Below are positions 35,817-44,429 of a stretch of DNA of 64,000 nucleotides, in pieces. Position numbers and translations under genes: made by a program. Numbering within the stretch: position 1 is the stretch's first letter; every line of letters begins with the position of its first letter. The stretch comes from Flavobacterium chilense (lineage in GTDB: Bacteria > Bacteroidota > Bacteroidia > Flavobacteriales > Flavobacteriaceae): positions 186,001 to 250,000 of the forward strand of contig NZ_LSYT01000005.1 in the NCBI RefSeq assembly GCF_001602525.1, written 5' to 3'. The notes beneath the pieces were generated by a model. It had not been told where the DNA came from. It saw nothing but the letters and a program-made list of their open reading frames with translations, and did no database searches.

Positions 35817-36187
35817 CTTATTTTAGTATTTGGAGATTCAAAAGTATAAAACTTTAAAATAGCAGTTCAATATTCCTGAAATGATCTTGATGATTTTTGC
35901 TTTTAAATTTCAAAAAACAGGGGCTTAAAAAATTAAAAAACATGACTATTATTTGCTTTCAGATATTGTTTACCATTCAAACCAAAAAGCTGTTCTTCAG
36001 TATTTAAAATTCTTACTTTTCAGCATACTGTTTCAGATTCTTTCAGAACATTATTCAACGACCATTTTCCTCCCTTTTTTTTGATTTCTTTGTTTCAGAC
36101 AGATTAAAAAATTATTAGATATTTTCCCCGAAGAAATATCATGTTACAGGTTTTACAATATCACTTTTAATTTTCTTTTTTAGAGAA
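35817..36187. other. Intergenic region without visible genes
   Basis: 371 bases between the small membrane gene and the end of the DUF1003 gene (both minus strand). AT-rich; no open frame with a good start, no strong hairpin and no recognised repeat. It must hold the promoter of the membrane-protein/Smr unit. Confidence 0.45.
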
Positions 36188-36889
36188 TTATTTTTTAATC
36201 TGATTCAAAATATCATTCATCATTTCAATTTGAACTTTTTGAATTTCGATTAATTCCTGTTGTTGATGCATAATCAAATGATCAATTTTATCATGAATCA
36301 TTCTAATCTCTAATTCTGATTTTAGGTTGATCATATAATCTTTTTTGGCACGATTTCGATCTTTTTCTTCCTGGCGATTTTGACTCATCATAATTACCGG
36401 AGCTTGTAAGGCAGCAATACACGACAAGATCAAATTAAGCAAAATAAACGGATAGGGATCAAATCCTTTGTTAACCAAAATATATACATTGGAACCAATC
36501 CAGATTACAATAAACACAACAAAAGAAATTATGAATGTCCAGCTTCCTCCAAAATCTGCCACCTGATCTGCTACTCTTTGTCCAAAGTTTCTGGATTCCG
36601 GTTCATCTTCAACAATAGAAACAATTGACTTATCTTCTTTAAGTGAAGAAATTACGTTTTTTTCAAGATCAGAAAGCGCGCCGATTTCAGTTGATAAATA
36701 GTTCGAAATATATTTTTGACGGTACACATTCAACTCTTTGACTGCAATACAATCTTCATCACTAAAAGTTGGATGATCTGCAATGATTAACCCCAGAATA
36801 GGATCATGTATGGATTTTCCATAAATTTTCTCGCTCTTTGGAAAGGAAAGATCAGAAATAGCACTTTTAAAAGTCGAATTATTTTTCAT
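36188..36889 (-). CDS. DUF1003 family membrane protein
   Basis: 233 residues. The DUF1003 core (about 100-205) starts GQRVADQVADFGGSWTFI, then has one helix (FIISFVVFIVIWIGSNVYIL), the conserved DPYPFILLNLILSCIAALQAPVIMMSQNRQ-type segment (about 145-174) and the R-x2-A-K-x-D-Y-x2-N basic part, then a coiled-coil-like C-terminus. The extra N-terminal 95 residues are soluble. Function unknown; several family members are described as cyclic-nucleotide-binding or stress-related without firm evidence. Confidence 0.82.
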   Translation of the reverse strand: MKNNSTFKSAISDLSFPKSEKIYGKSIHDPILGLIIADHPTFSDEDCIAVKELNVYRQKYISNYLSTEIGALSDLEKNVISSLKEDKSIVSIVEDEPESRNFGQRVADQVADFGGSWTFIISFVVFIVIWIGSNVYILVNKGFDPYPFILLNLILSCIAALQAPVIMMSQNRQEEKDRNRAKKDYMINLKSELEIRMIHDKIDHLIMHQQQELIEIQKVQIEMMNDILNQIKK

Positions 36890-37080
36890 TTTTGTAAATT
36901 TTACTGGCTAATTTACACAATTAACTCCTTAAGAATTATATAAAAATACAACTCTTTGCATTTCTTTTATTTATCACAAATACAATTCTCAAAAGAAAAT
37001 TTCTTTGTAAAATTCGTGCCCTTATTTACAAAAAACGCCTTACTTTTAACGTTTCAAAAAATCCACTCAATTATACAATT

Positions 37081-37872
37081 GTGACAAAAGACACTATCAT
37101 ACAAAACATACAGGCTCTAAAAAGCCATTCTAATATAAACTACGGGATCAAAACCAAAACAGAAGATTTTACCGAGAAGCTTTTTTATACACTATTTGAT
37201 TCTAATGCCGCTTTAAGCGAAAGTATTGATGAACTGGAAATTCGCTTTAAAGAAATTGCCGTTTTAGCCTGCAAAAAGCCACAAAATTTATGCGAATCGA
37301 TTTGGGATCGCTTTTTGGAAAAACTACCCGGAGTTCTTGAAAAATTAAATCAGGACGCAGAATATATACTTAAAAATGATCCGGCATCAAACAGTATCGA
37401 CGAAGTTTATTTGGGATATCCTGGTTTTTACGCCATTGCAATTTACAGATTAAGCCATGAACTTTACAAATTAGATTTACTGCTTTTTTCGAGGTTAATG
37501 AGCGAATATGCGCATCGTATTACAGGAACAGATATCCATGCGGGCGCAGATATTGCCTCTCCTTTTTTTATTGATCATGCTACCGGAATTGTTATTGGAG
37601 AAACAACAGTCATTAAAAAACATGTGAAGATTTATCAGGGAGTAACTTTAGGTGCTTTGAGCGTTAGCAAGGAAATGAAAAATGCAAAAAGACATCCAAC
37701 TGTAGAAGCAAATGTATGTATTTATGCTAATGCAACCATTTTGGGAGGTGAAACCGTTATTGGAAAAAATAGTATTGTGGGAGGAAATGCCTGGATTACC
37801 AAATCGATTCCGGCAGAATCGATTGTACTGAATACCACTACAACAGAAGTTAAAATAAAAGAAAAAAAATAA
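37081..37872 (+). CDS. cysE: Serine O-acetyltransferase (EpsC type)
   Basis: Makes O-acetylserine from serine and acetyl-CoA, the carbon donor for cysteine. 263 residues. The helical N-terminal domain (about 1-120) precedes the left-handed beta helix (about 150-250) with DIHAGADIASPFFIDHATG, then GETTVIKK and YQGVTLGALS, the SAT active site. The start codon is GTG at 37081; no ATG fits better. Only 1 base separates its stop from cysM, so the two make one operon. A TACTTTTA -7-like sequence lies about 40 bases upstream. Confidence 0.9.
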   Translation: MTKDTIIQNIQALKSHSNINYGIKTKTEDFTEKLFYTLFDSNAALSESIDELEIRFKEIAVLACKKPQNLCESIWDRFLEKLPGVLEKLNQDAEYILKNDPASNSIDEVYLGYPGFYAIAIYRLSHELYKLDLLLFSRLMSEYAHRITGTDIHAGADIASPFFIDHATGIVIGETTVIKKHVKIYQGVTLGALSVSKEMKNAKRHPTVEANVCIYANATILGGETVIGKNSIVGGNAWITKSIPAESIVLNTTTTEVKIKEKK

Positions 37873-37873
37873 A

Positions 37874-38761
37874 ATGGGTCCACAGAAATTGTTAAACCTA
37901 ATTGGGAATACTCCTTTGATGGAAACGGTCAATTTGGTTAAAAATAAAAACGTAAAACTTTTACTGAAACTTGAAGGAAATAATCCTGGCGGAAGCGTAA
38001 AGGACAGAGCGGCATATAATATGATTGCTTCGGCACTTGAAAGGGGCGAAATTAAAAAAGGAGACAAGTTAATTGAAGCCACTAGTGGCAACACAGGAAT
38101 TGCGCTTGCCATGATTGCTCAGCTGTTTCAAATTGAAATAGAATTGGTCTTACCTGAAGATTCTACAAAAGAGCGAACCCAAACCATGCGTGCTTATGGC
38201 GCTACAGTTATTTTAACGCCCGCTAGCGAAGGAATTATTGGTTCGCGTGACTATGCCGACAAAAAAGTGGCCGAAGGCGGTTATTTAATGCTAAATCAAT
38301 TTGCTAATGATGACAACTGGAAGGCACATTATAAAACTACTGGTCCGGAAATCTGGAATGACACAGACGGAACGGTAACCCACTTCGTTTCTGCAATGGG
38401 AACAACAGGAACAATCATTGGAACTTCGACTTACTTAAAAGAAAAAAATCCGGCAGTTCAGATTATAGGTGCACAACCAAGCGACGGATCTCAAATTCCG
38501 GGAATACGTAAATGGCCACAAGAATATTTACCTAAAATATTTGATCCTTCAAAAGTAGATACTGTTGTAGATGTTAGTGAAGAAGAAGCCAGAGAAATGA
38601 CCAAAAGATTAGCACTCGAAGAAGGCGTTTTTGCCGGAATGAGCAGCGGAGGCTCTGTAGCTGTAGCACTAAAAATTGCAGAAAAATTAGAATCCGGAGT
38701 TGTTGTAGCTGTGATTTGTGATCGCGGTGATCGCTATTTGTCTTCGGATTTATTTGATTGA
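37874..38761 (+). CDS. cysM: Cysteine synthase B (O-acetylserine sulfhydrylase)
   Basis: PLP enzyme joining sulfide, or thiosulfate in the CysM form, to O-acetylserine. 295 residues. N-terminal IGNTPLMETVNL, PLP lysine in NPGGSVKDRAAYNM, phosphate-binding SGNTG, and late GMSSGGSVAVAL. Length and the W-P-Q-E-Y-L-P segment fit CysM. It starts 1 base after cysE. Confidence 0.92.
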   Translation: MGPQKLLNLIGNTPLMETVNLVKNKNVKLLLKLEGNNPGGSVKDRAAYNMIASALERGEIKKGDKLIEATSGNTGIALAMIAQLFQIEIELVLPEDSTKERTQTMRAYGATVILTPASEGIIGSRDYADKKVAEGGYLMLNQFANDDNWKAHYKTTGPEIWNDTDGTVTHFVSAMGTTGTIIGTSTYLKEKNPAVQIIGAQPSDGSQIPGIRKWPQEYLPKIFDPSKVDTVVDVSEEEAREMTKRLALEEGVFAGMSSGGSVAVALKIAEKLESGVVVAVICDRGDRYLSSDLFD

Positions 38762-38765
38762 AAAA

Positions 38766-38855
38766 GGTTCAAAGTAGCAAAGGTTCAGAGGTACAAAGTT
38801 TCTTTACCTCTTCAAAAAACCTTTGCCACTTTGAACCCCAGAACCTTTGAACCTC
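38766..38855. repeat. Palindromic intergenic repeat, GGTTCAAAG family
   Basis: GGTTCAAAGTAGCAAAGG at the left pairs with CCTTTGCCACTTTGAACC near the right (one mismatch), followed by an extra GAACCTTTGAACC unit. The same motif makes the ends of the element at 46391-46574. It occupies nearly the whole cysM - aldo/keto reductase gap. Confidence 0.75.
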
Positions 38856-38861
38856 AAAAAA

Positions 38862-39848
38862 ATGATTTACAGAAAATTAGGAAAAACAAACTTTAATATA
38901 TCAGAAATCTCACTTGGTACCTGGCAGGTTGGCGGAAAATGGGGATCGGGATTTAATGACAAAACTGCTGACGAACTTATCAATACCGCAATCGACAATG
39001 GCGTAAATTTTATTGATACTGCCGATGTTTATGAAAACGGTTTAAGTGAAACTGCTGTTGGACGAGTAGTTCGCTCACGATCTGAACGTATTTATGTAGC
39101 TACAAAATGTGGCCGACATATTAATCCGCATGTTAGTGAAGGATATCAGCCAAAAGTGCTTCAGAAATTTGTAGAAGACAGCTTAAAAAGAATGGGATTA
39201 GAAACATTAGATCTTATTCAGTTACACTGTCCTCCTACTGAAGTTTTTTATCGTCCTGAAATTTTTGAACTGTTCGATCGTTTAAAAGATCAGGGTAAAA
39301 TTTTAAATCTGGGTGTTAGTGTCGAAAAAGTGGAAGAAGCTTTAAAAGCAATCGAATATTCGAATGTTACAACAGTCCAGATTATTTTTAACCTGTTTCG
39401 TCAGCGTCCTTCGCAATTGTTTTTCTCTGAAGCGAGAAAGAAAGATATCGGAATTATTGCCAGAGTTCCTTTGGCAAGCGGACTTTTAACCGGTAAATTT
39501 GATTTAAAAACCACTTTTGACGCACAAGATCACCGAAACTTTAATCGCAATGGAGATGCTTTTGATAAAGGCGAAACTTTTTCAGGCATCAATTATGAAT
39601 TAGGTTTAAAAGCAGTTGAAAAACTAAAAGCATTATTCCCTGAAACAACCAATCTTGCCCCTATTGCTTTACAGTGGATTTTAAGTTTTGAGGATATCAG
39701 CTGTATTATTCCGGGTGCTTCTACATCAAATCATGTATTATCAAATCTGTCTGTTTATGACTTACCTAAATTAAGTCCTGAAAAAATAACAGCAATGAAT
39801 GAAATTTACGAAGAATACATCAAACCTTCTGTACATCAGCTTTGGTAA
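38862..39848 (+). CDS. Aldo/keto reductase
   Basis: NAD(P)H-dependent reductase of carbonyl compounds with the TIM-barrel AKR fold. Start at ATG 38862 (MIYRKLGKTNFNISEISLGTWQ), 328 residues; an in-frame TTG 15 bases upstream lies in the repeat. The tetrad is visible: Asp in FIDTADVY, Tyr in DVYENGLSE, Lys in VATKCGR, His in LIQLHCP. The C-terminal IPGASTSNHV segment binds the cofactor. Natural substrate unknown. Confidence 0.88.
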   Translation: MIYRKLGKTNFNISEISLGTWQVGGKWGSGFNDKTADELINTAIDNGVNFIDTADVYENGLSETAVGRVVRSRSERIYVATKCGRHINPHVSEGYQPKVLQKFVEDSLKRMGLETLDLIQLHCPPTEVFYRPEIFELFDRLKDQGKILNLGVSVEKVEEALKAIEYSNVTTVQIIFNLFRQRPSQLFFSEARKKDIGIIARVPLASGLLTGKFDLKTTFDAQDHRNFNRNGDAFDKGETFSGINYELGLKAVEKLKALFPETTNLAPIALQWILSFEDISCIIPGASTSNHVLSNLSVYDLPKLSPEKITAMNEIYEEYIKPSVHQLW

Positions 39849-39996
39849 ATATTTTTATAAAAAACTTCTAAGATGTAAATTCTCAATAAATTTCAACATT
39901 TTAGAAGTTTTAATTTTAAAAAAAATCTTACAGCTTTACGCAACCTTTTCTATATTAGCACATCTATATAATAAAACTAACTTAAAATTATTCGCC

Positions 39997-40374
39997 ATGA
40001 AAAAAGTAAGCTTTATATTATTTGTTCTATCATTAACAATCGTTGGTTGCAGCAATGATGAAAGTACACGGGAAGAAGAGTCAGCAAGACTTGATAAAAT
40101 GTACAAAGAAATTGTCGAATATTCTCAAGTTAACTCCAAGCCCTGCACTAATCCAGACGAATGGACCTTTATGAAATTGGGTGCTTCTACCTGTTCTGGA
40201 TACATTGTATATGGCAAAAAAATTGATGTTACTGCTTTTCAGAAAAAAATTGATCAATATATCAATGCCCGGGGAAAGTACGATGCAAAATGGGGGATTG
40301 TTTATGATTGCATGATGATGCCTCCTCCAACAGGCGTAAAATGTGTCGATGAGAAACCAACTTTAATCTATTAG
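39997..40374 (+). CDS. Small lipoprotein
   Basis: Start at the ATG at 39997 (MKKVSFILFVLSLTIVGCSND; lipobox VGC with Cys18); 125 residues. The longer upstream frame overlaps the reductase and is rejected. The mature part has four Cys residues that could form two disulfides (SKPCTNP, STCSGY, YDCMMMPPP, VKCVDEK). No family recognised; possibly a protein of the cell surface. Confidence 0.72.
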   Translation: MKKVSFILFVLSLTIVGCSNDESTREEESARLDKMYKEIVEYSQVNSKPCTNPDEWTFMKLGASTCSGYIVYGKKIDVTAFQKKIDQYINARGKYDAKWGIVYDCMMMPPPTGVKCVDEKPTLIY

Positions 40375-40447
40375 TTTCAATACAGCAAATTAACAATACA
40401 ACATTTAAAAGGTTATTAAGGTTATAAAAATCTTAGTAACCTTAATT

Positions 40448-41497
40448 TTACACATCAAACTCAATTCTAAACTCAGCACCTTTATTTTTACCTTCACTTG
40501 TTGCGCTTAGCCTTCCTTTGTTTTTTTCGATGATTTTTTTACATAAATACAACCCAATACCGGTCGACGATTCATTGGCTGTTCCTAATCGGCTCATTTT
40601 GGTGAATTTTTTAAACAACTCATCAATCTGATTTTTATCAAATCCAATTCCGCGATCTGTAACTGTTATTATAAATTTAGAATTTTCATTGTAAACCCTA
40701 ACTTTAATTTCACTGTCAAAATAAGAGAACTTTACAGCATTACTGATTAAATTCACGATAACCTGAACCAGCAACCCTTCATCAATTCGAAGTTTTGCTT
40801 CGATTAACTCCAGATTTAAAGTCAATTTGATATTCTTGTCGATCAAACGCTGCTCTACCTGTTCATTTATAAAAGGTAATATATTAGGAAAAGATATCAT
40901 TCGCATCTCCAGATTCCCTTTTACAACACGATCCTGTTCCTGCAATAACTTGATAAAATTTTCAATATAACGAAATTGTAAATTGGTCGATTCGCAAATT
41001 AATTCTGCCAGCTGTCGAATAGATTCTGATGGATTTTCGCTTATAATTAAATTCGCCAGACCTTGTGGATTTCCTGCAAAATTTTTCAAATCATGAGACA
41101 GCATATAAATCAAATCCTGTTTTTCATTTATAAAACTCTCTGATTCATAAATAGATTCCTGAATATTACAAAGCAATAAACCGGCTTCATCTGTATATTC
41201 TGTAGGCAAAATAGATAATTTTCGGTTGTTTCTGTAATCATCCAAAGACTTTGAAGCAAGAGAAATGGGTTTGATTAACTGATTTAAAACGACAAGTGTA
41301 ATTAAAGTCGCCAGCAAAGTCATAACCAGGGAAAAAATCAGGATTGAAGTAGGCGAAACACTATGATTGTAGTAAAGGACAAAAAATAAGATCCCGATCA
41401 AAGGAATATGGATTCCTATAAAAGCAACAAATAAAAATTTGAAGGCATAACTTTTTTTCAAAAAGCCAATTTGTGAAAGATTATGATACAACTTCAT
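40448..41497 (-). CDS. Membrane sensor histidine kinase
   Basis: 349 residues. Two transmembrane helices (about 20-42 and 50-75) with only a short loop between them, a HAMP-like linker, a HisKA domain with the phospho-acceptor in MLSHDLKNFAG (His about 133), and a HATPase domain (about 230-348) with N box VNLISNAVKFS, G1 DRGIGFD and G2 STGIGLYL. No response regulator is adjacent, so it is an orphan kinase. The signal is probably sensed in or near the membrane. Confidence 0.88.
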   Translation of the reverse strand: MKLYHNLSQIGFLKKSYAFKFLFVAFIGIHIPLIGILFFVLYYNHSVSPTSILIFSLVMTLLATLITLVVLNQLIKPISLASKSLDDYRNNRKLSILPTEYTDEAGLLLCNIQESIYESESFINEKQDLIYMLSHDLKNFAGNPQGLANLIISENPSESIRQLAELICESTNLQFRYIENFIKLLQEQDRVVKGNLEMRMISFPNILPFINEQVEQRLIDKNIKLTLNLELIEAKLRIDEGLLVQVIVNLISNAVKFSYFDSEIKVRVYNENSKFIITVTDRGIGFDKNQIDELFKKFTKMSRLGTANESSTGIGLYLCKKIIEKNKGRLSATSEGKNKGAEFRIEFDV

Positions 41498-41622
41498 AAA
41501 AACATAACAATCTATAGATTAAGAATAGCAGATTTAGGCGAATTGCTAGTAACAAAGTTAAGTTTTAAAGTCAATTAAAATAATAAATTAAACAATTTGA
41601 TAAAATATTTTGAAATTTAAAT

Positions 41623-41651
41623 TTGAAAAAGTTTACAAACCCTTATTTTTG
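41623..41651 (+). promoter_or_regulatory. Promoter of rlmD, implying a nearly leaderless mRNA
   Basis: TTG at 41623-41625 and TATTTTTG at 41644-41651, spacing 18 bases. The -7 element ends just 4 bases before the ATG at 41656, so the transcript should start at or next to the start codon. Confidence 0.6.
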
Positions 41652-41655
41652 CGCT

Positions 41656-43068
41656 ATGGGAAGAAAAAATACAGACAAAATTGTCTTTCATCAAATACAG
41701 GTTCTTGATGCCGGAGCAAAAGGAGTATCAGTAGCAAAGGCTCCTGATGGAAAAGTAATCTTTATTCCGAACGTGGTTCCGGGTGATGTAGTTGACGTAC
41801 AAACGTTCAAAAAAAGAAAAGCCTATTATGAAGGCAAAGCCGTAAAATTTCACGAATTATCAGAGCATCGTATTGATCCAATTTGCGATCACTTTGGCGT
41901 TTGTGGCGGATGTAAATGGCAAAATATGAAATACAGCCAACAGTTGTATTACAAACAAAACGAAGTAAAAAATCATTTACAGCGTATAGGAAAAGTTGAG
42001 CTTCCGGAATTTGAAACTATTTTAGGTTCTGAAAAGCAGTTTTTCTACAGAAACAAAATGGAGTTTTCGTTTTCTAACAGTCGTTGGTTAACTGAAAAAG
42101 AAATTGGCAGCACTGAAGATTTAGGAAACAGAAATGCCTTAGGATTCCACATTCCTAAAATGTGGGATAAAATTTTAGACATTAACAAATGTCACTTACA
42201 GGAAGATCCCTCGAATGCTATCAGAAATGAAATCAGGGCCTTTGCTAACGATCATAACCTGGCATTCTTTAATCCAAGAGAACATTCGGGATTACTAAGA
42301 ACCTTAATGATTCGTACTGCTTCAACTGGCGAAATCATGGTTTTAATTCAGTTTTTTGAAGATGACAAAGAAAATCGGGAATTGGTTTTAGATCATCTTT
42401 ACGAAAAATTCCCTCAAATTACATCGTTACAATATGTCGTAAATGCAAAACAAAACGATACAATTTACGATCAGGACATTAAATTATACAAAGGAAGAGA
42501 TTACATTCTGGAAGAAATGGAAGGTTTAAAATTTAGCATTAACGCTAAATCTTTTTACCAGACCAACTCTGATCAGGCTTATGAATTGTATAAAATAACA
42601 CGTGACTTTGCAGGACTTTCAGGCAACGAAACTGTTTATGATTTATATACCGGAACCGGAACTATTGCACAATTCGTATCTAAAAAAGCCAAAAAAGTAA
42701 TTGGAGTAGAAAGTGTTCCTGAAGCTATTTTAGATGCCAAAGCAAATGCAGAACGCAATAATATTACAAATTGCGAGTTTTTTGTAGGTGACATGAAAGT
42801 AGTTTTTAACGAAAGCTTTATTGCTCAGCACGGAAAACCTGATGTTATTATTACAGATCCGCCAAGAGACGGTATGCATGCGGCAGTTATTGACCAGATT
42901 TTGAAAATTGCTCCTAAAAAAGTAGTTTATGTAAGTTGTAATTCAGCAACACAAGCACGTGACTTAGCTTTAATGGACGAAAAATATAAAGTAACACGAG
43001 TAAGACCAGTTGATATGTTTCCACAAACGCATCATGTCGAAAATGTTGTACTTTTAGAACTTCGCTAA
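41656..43068 (+). CDS. rlmD: 23S rRNA (uracil-5)-methyltransferase RlmD
   Basis: SAM-dependent methylation of a uridine in 23S rRNA (TrmA/RumA family). 470 residues from the ATG at 41656 (MGRKNTDKIV); the in-frame TTG 33 bases upstream is the promoter -33 element. An N-terminal TRAM domain (about 8-65) is followed by a 4Fe-4S site in CDHFGVCGGCKW. The SAM motif is VYDLYTGTGTIAQ. The catalytic Cys lies in VVYVSCNSATQARDL after ITDPPRDG. Full length. Confidence 0.9.
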   Translation: MGRKNTDKIVFHQIQVLDAGAKGVSVAKAPDGKVIFIPNVVPGDVVDVQTFKKRKAYYEGKAVKFHELSEHRIDPICDHFGVCGGCKWQNMKYSQQLYYKQNEVKNHLQRIGKVELPEFETILGSEKQFFYRNKMEFSFSNSRWLTEKEIGSTEDLGNRNALGFHIPKMWDKILDINKCHLQEDPSNAIRNEIRAFANDHNLAFFNPREHSGLLRTLMIRTASTGEIMVLIQFFEDDKENRELVLDHLYEKFPQITSLQYVVNAKQNDTIYDQDIKLYKGRDYILEEMEGLKFSINAKSFYQTNSDQAYELYKITRDFAGLSGNETVYDLYTGTGTIAQFVSKKAKKVIGVESVPEAILDAKANAERNNITNCEFFVGDMKVVFNESFIAQHGKPDVIITDPPRDGMHAAVIDQILKIAPKKVVYVSCNSATQARDLALMDEKYKVTRVRPVDMFPQTHHVENVVLLELR

Positions 43069-43078
43069 TAAAATTTAA

Positions 43079-43639
43079 ATGAAAAAAATAATCTCTCTTT
43101 TATTAATATTCACTTTTGGTTTATCAAGCTGTGAGAAAGATGATATTTGCGATGCAAATACGCCAACCACTCCCCGTCTTGTCATTTCATTTTTTGAGAA
43201 CCGTACTCCTTTAGTACCCAAAAATGTAATTAATTTAAAAGTAGTGGGTAAAGACAGTCCGGGTGGACAAGGTATTATTTTTAATGCAAGTGGAGATGAT
43301 ACGACGAAGTATTTAACAAATGCGAATAAAATCTCTATCCCGTTAAAAACAGATACAGATTCAACAACCTATAGTTTTACTTATGACTCAGGAAATCCTA
43401 ATGCTGCAGCGGTAAACACAGATGTTATTACATTTTATTACACACGTCAGAATGTTTATGTATCAAGAGCCTGCGGATTTAAAACCATTTTCACCTTAAA
43501 TCCATCTTCTACAGATCCTTTCTCTGCTCCTTTTATACAAACAGATCCAGCTGGTGACGGCATTTGGATGACAAGACTTATCCTTCAGACTTATAACATT
43601 GATAGCGAAAATGAAGCACATATTAAAGTATACTTTTAG
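43079..43639 (+). CDS. DUF6452 family lipoprotein
   Basis: 186 residues. Lipoprotein signal MKKIISLLLIFTFGLSSC (Cys18) and a beta-rich domain with two Cys in the mature part (DICDAN, SRACGF) that might pair. It matches the flavobacterial DUF6452 family, found beside DUF6048. Its end overlaps the next gene by 29 bases. Function unknown; probably an envelope pair. Confidence 0.72.
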   Translation: MKKIISLLLIFTFGLSSCEKDDICDANTPTTPRLVISFFENRTPLVPKNVINLKVVGKDSPGGQGIIFNASGDDTTKYLTNANKISIPLKTDTDSTTYSFTYDSGNPNAAAVNTDVITFYYTRQNVYVSRACGFKTIFTLNPSSTDPFSAPFIQTDPAGDGIWMTRLILQTYNIDSENEAHIKVYF

Positions 43640-44420
43640 CCTTTCCTTATTGTTTTCAATGTTTTTGACTAATGCTCAGGAAACATCAACAAAAACAGTA
43701 GCAAAACCAGCTCAGCCAAAACCAAAAACTGAGGCTGCAAAACCGGCAATTCAGGAAGTTAAACCAGACAGCATTAAAACAGATCGTTATGGTCTTCGTG
43801 TGGGTGTTGACTTGTATAAACTGACACGTGGTTTATATGACAAAAATTACAAAGGCATTGAGGTTACAGGAGATTTTCGTCTAACAAAGAAATACTATCT
43901 GGCTGCAGAACTTGGTTTTGAAGATAAAACAACTGACGATGACCGTTTAAATTCGACTGCAACAGGAACTTATATTAAAGGAGGATTTGATTACAATATG
44001 TATCAAAACTGGCTTGATATGGAAAACCTGATCACAATAGGTATGCGAGGTGGTTTTAGCACATTTAGCCAACAATTAAACAGCTACAAGATTTACAACC
44101 CAAATCCGTATTGGGGAGAGCAACCAGCAATTGTTGACGGTCACAAATATACCGGACTCACAGCGGGCTGGATTGAAGTTACCGGAGGCGTAAAAGCAAA
44201 AATTTTCAATAATGTATTTGTAGGTTTTGGTGTTCAGCTGAAATTATTAGTCATGAACCAAAAACCTTCAGGATTCGATAATCTTTACATCCCGGGTTTC
44301 AACAGAACATATGATGGTAGTTTTGGAATAGGATTCAATTATACCGTTTCTTACTTCATTCCGCTTTACAAGAAAAAAACCATTATACCGGTATTAACAA
44401 AACCTGCTCCTAAAAAGTAA
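43611..44420 (+). CDS. DUF6048 family outer-membrane protein
   Basis: Start at the ATG at 43611 (MKHILKYTFSLSLLFSMFLTNAQ), a signal peptide cut near NAQ; 269 residues. A Pro/Lys/Ala-rich stretch (about 30-55) is followed by a beta-barrel-like domain (about 60-250) with alternating hydrophobic strands, ending in a basic tail. It overlaps the DUF6452 gene by 29 bases, so it is translationally coupled to it. It is probably an outer-membrane barrel; function unknown. Confidence 0.72.
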   Translation: MKHILKYTFSLSLLFSMFLTNAQETSTKTVAKPAQPKPKTEAAKPAIQEVKPDSIKTDRYGLRVGVDLYKLTRGLYDKNYKGIEVTGDFRLTKKYYLAAELGFEDKTTDDDRLNSTATGTYIKGGFDYNMYQNWLDMENLITIGMRGGFSTFSQQLNSYKIYNPNPYWGEQPAIVDGHKYTGLTAGWIEVTGGVKAKIFNNVFVGFGVQLKLLVMNQKPSGFDNLYIPGFNRTYDGSFGIGFNYTVSYFIPLYKKKTIIPVLTKPAPKK

Positions 44421-44429
44421 TTCAACAAA

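Noticed and set aside
36890-37080. Possible SAM or cobalamin riboswitch before cysE
   Set aside because: The leader is short and AT-rich, and I see none of the conserved core motifs or paired helices of those riboswitches.
37648-38112. A 154-codon minus-strand open frame across cysE and cysM
   Set aside because: It is opposite two strongly supported enzymes and shows only the low-complexity composition expected of an antisense frame.
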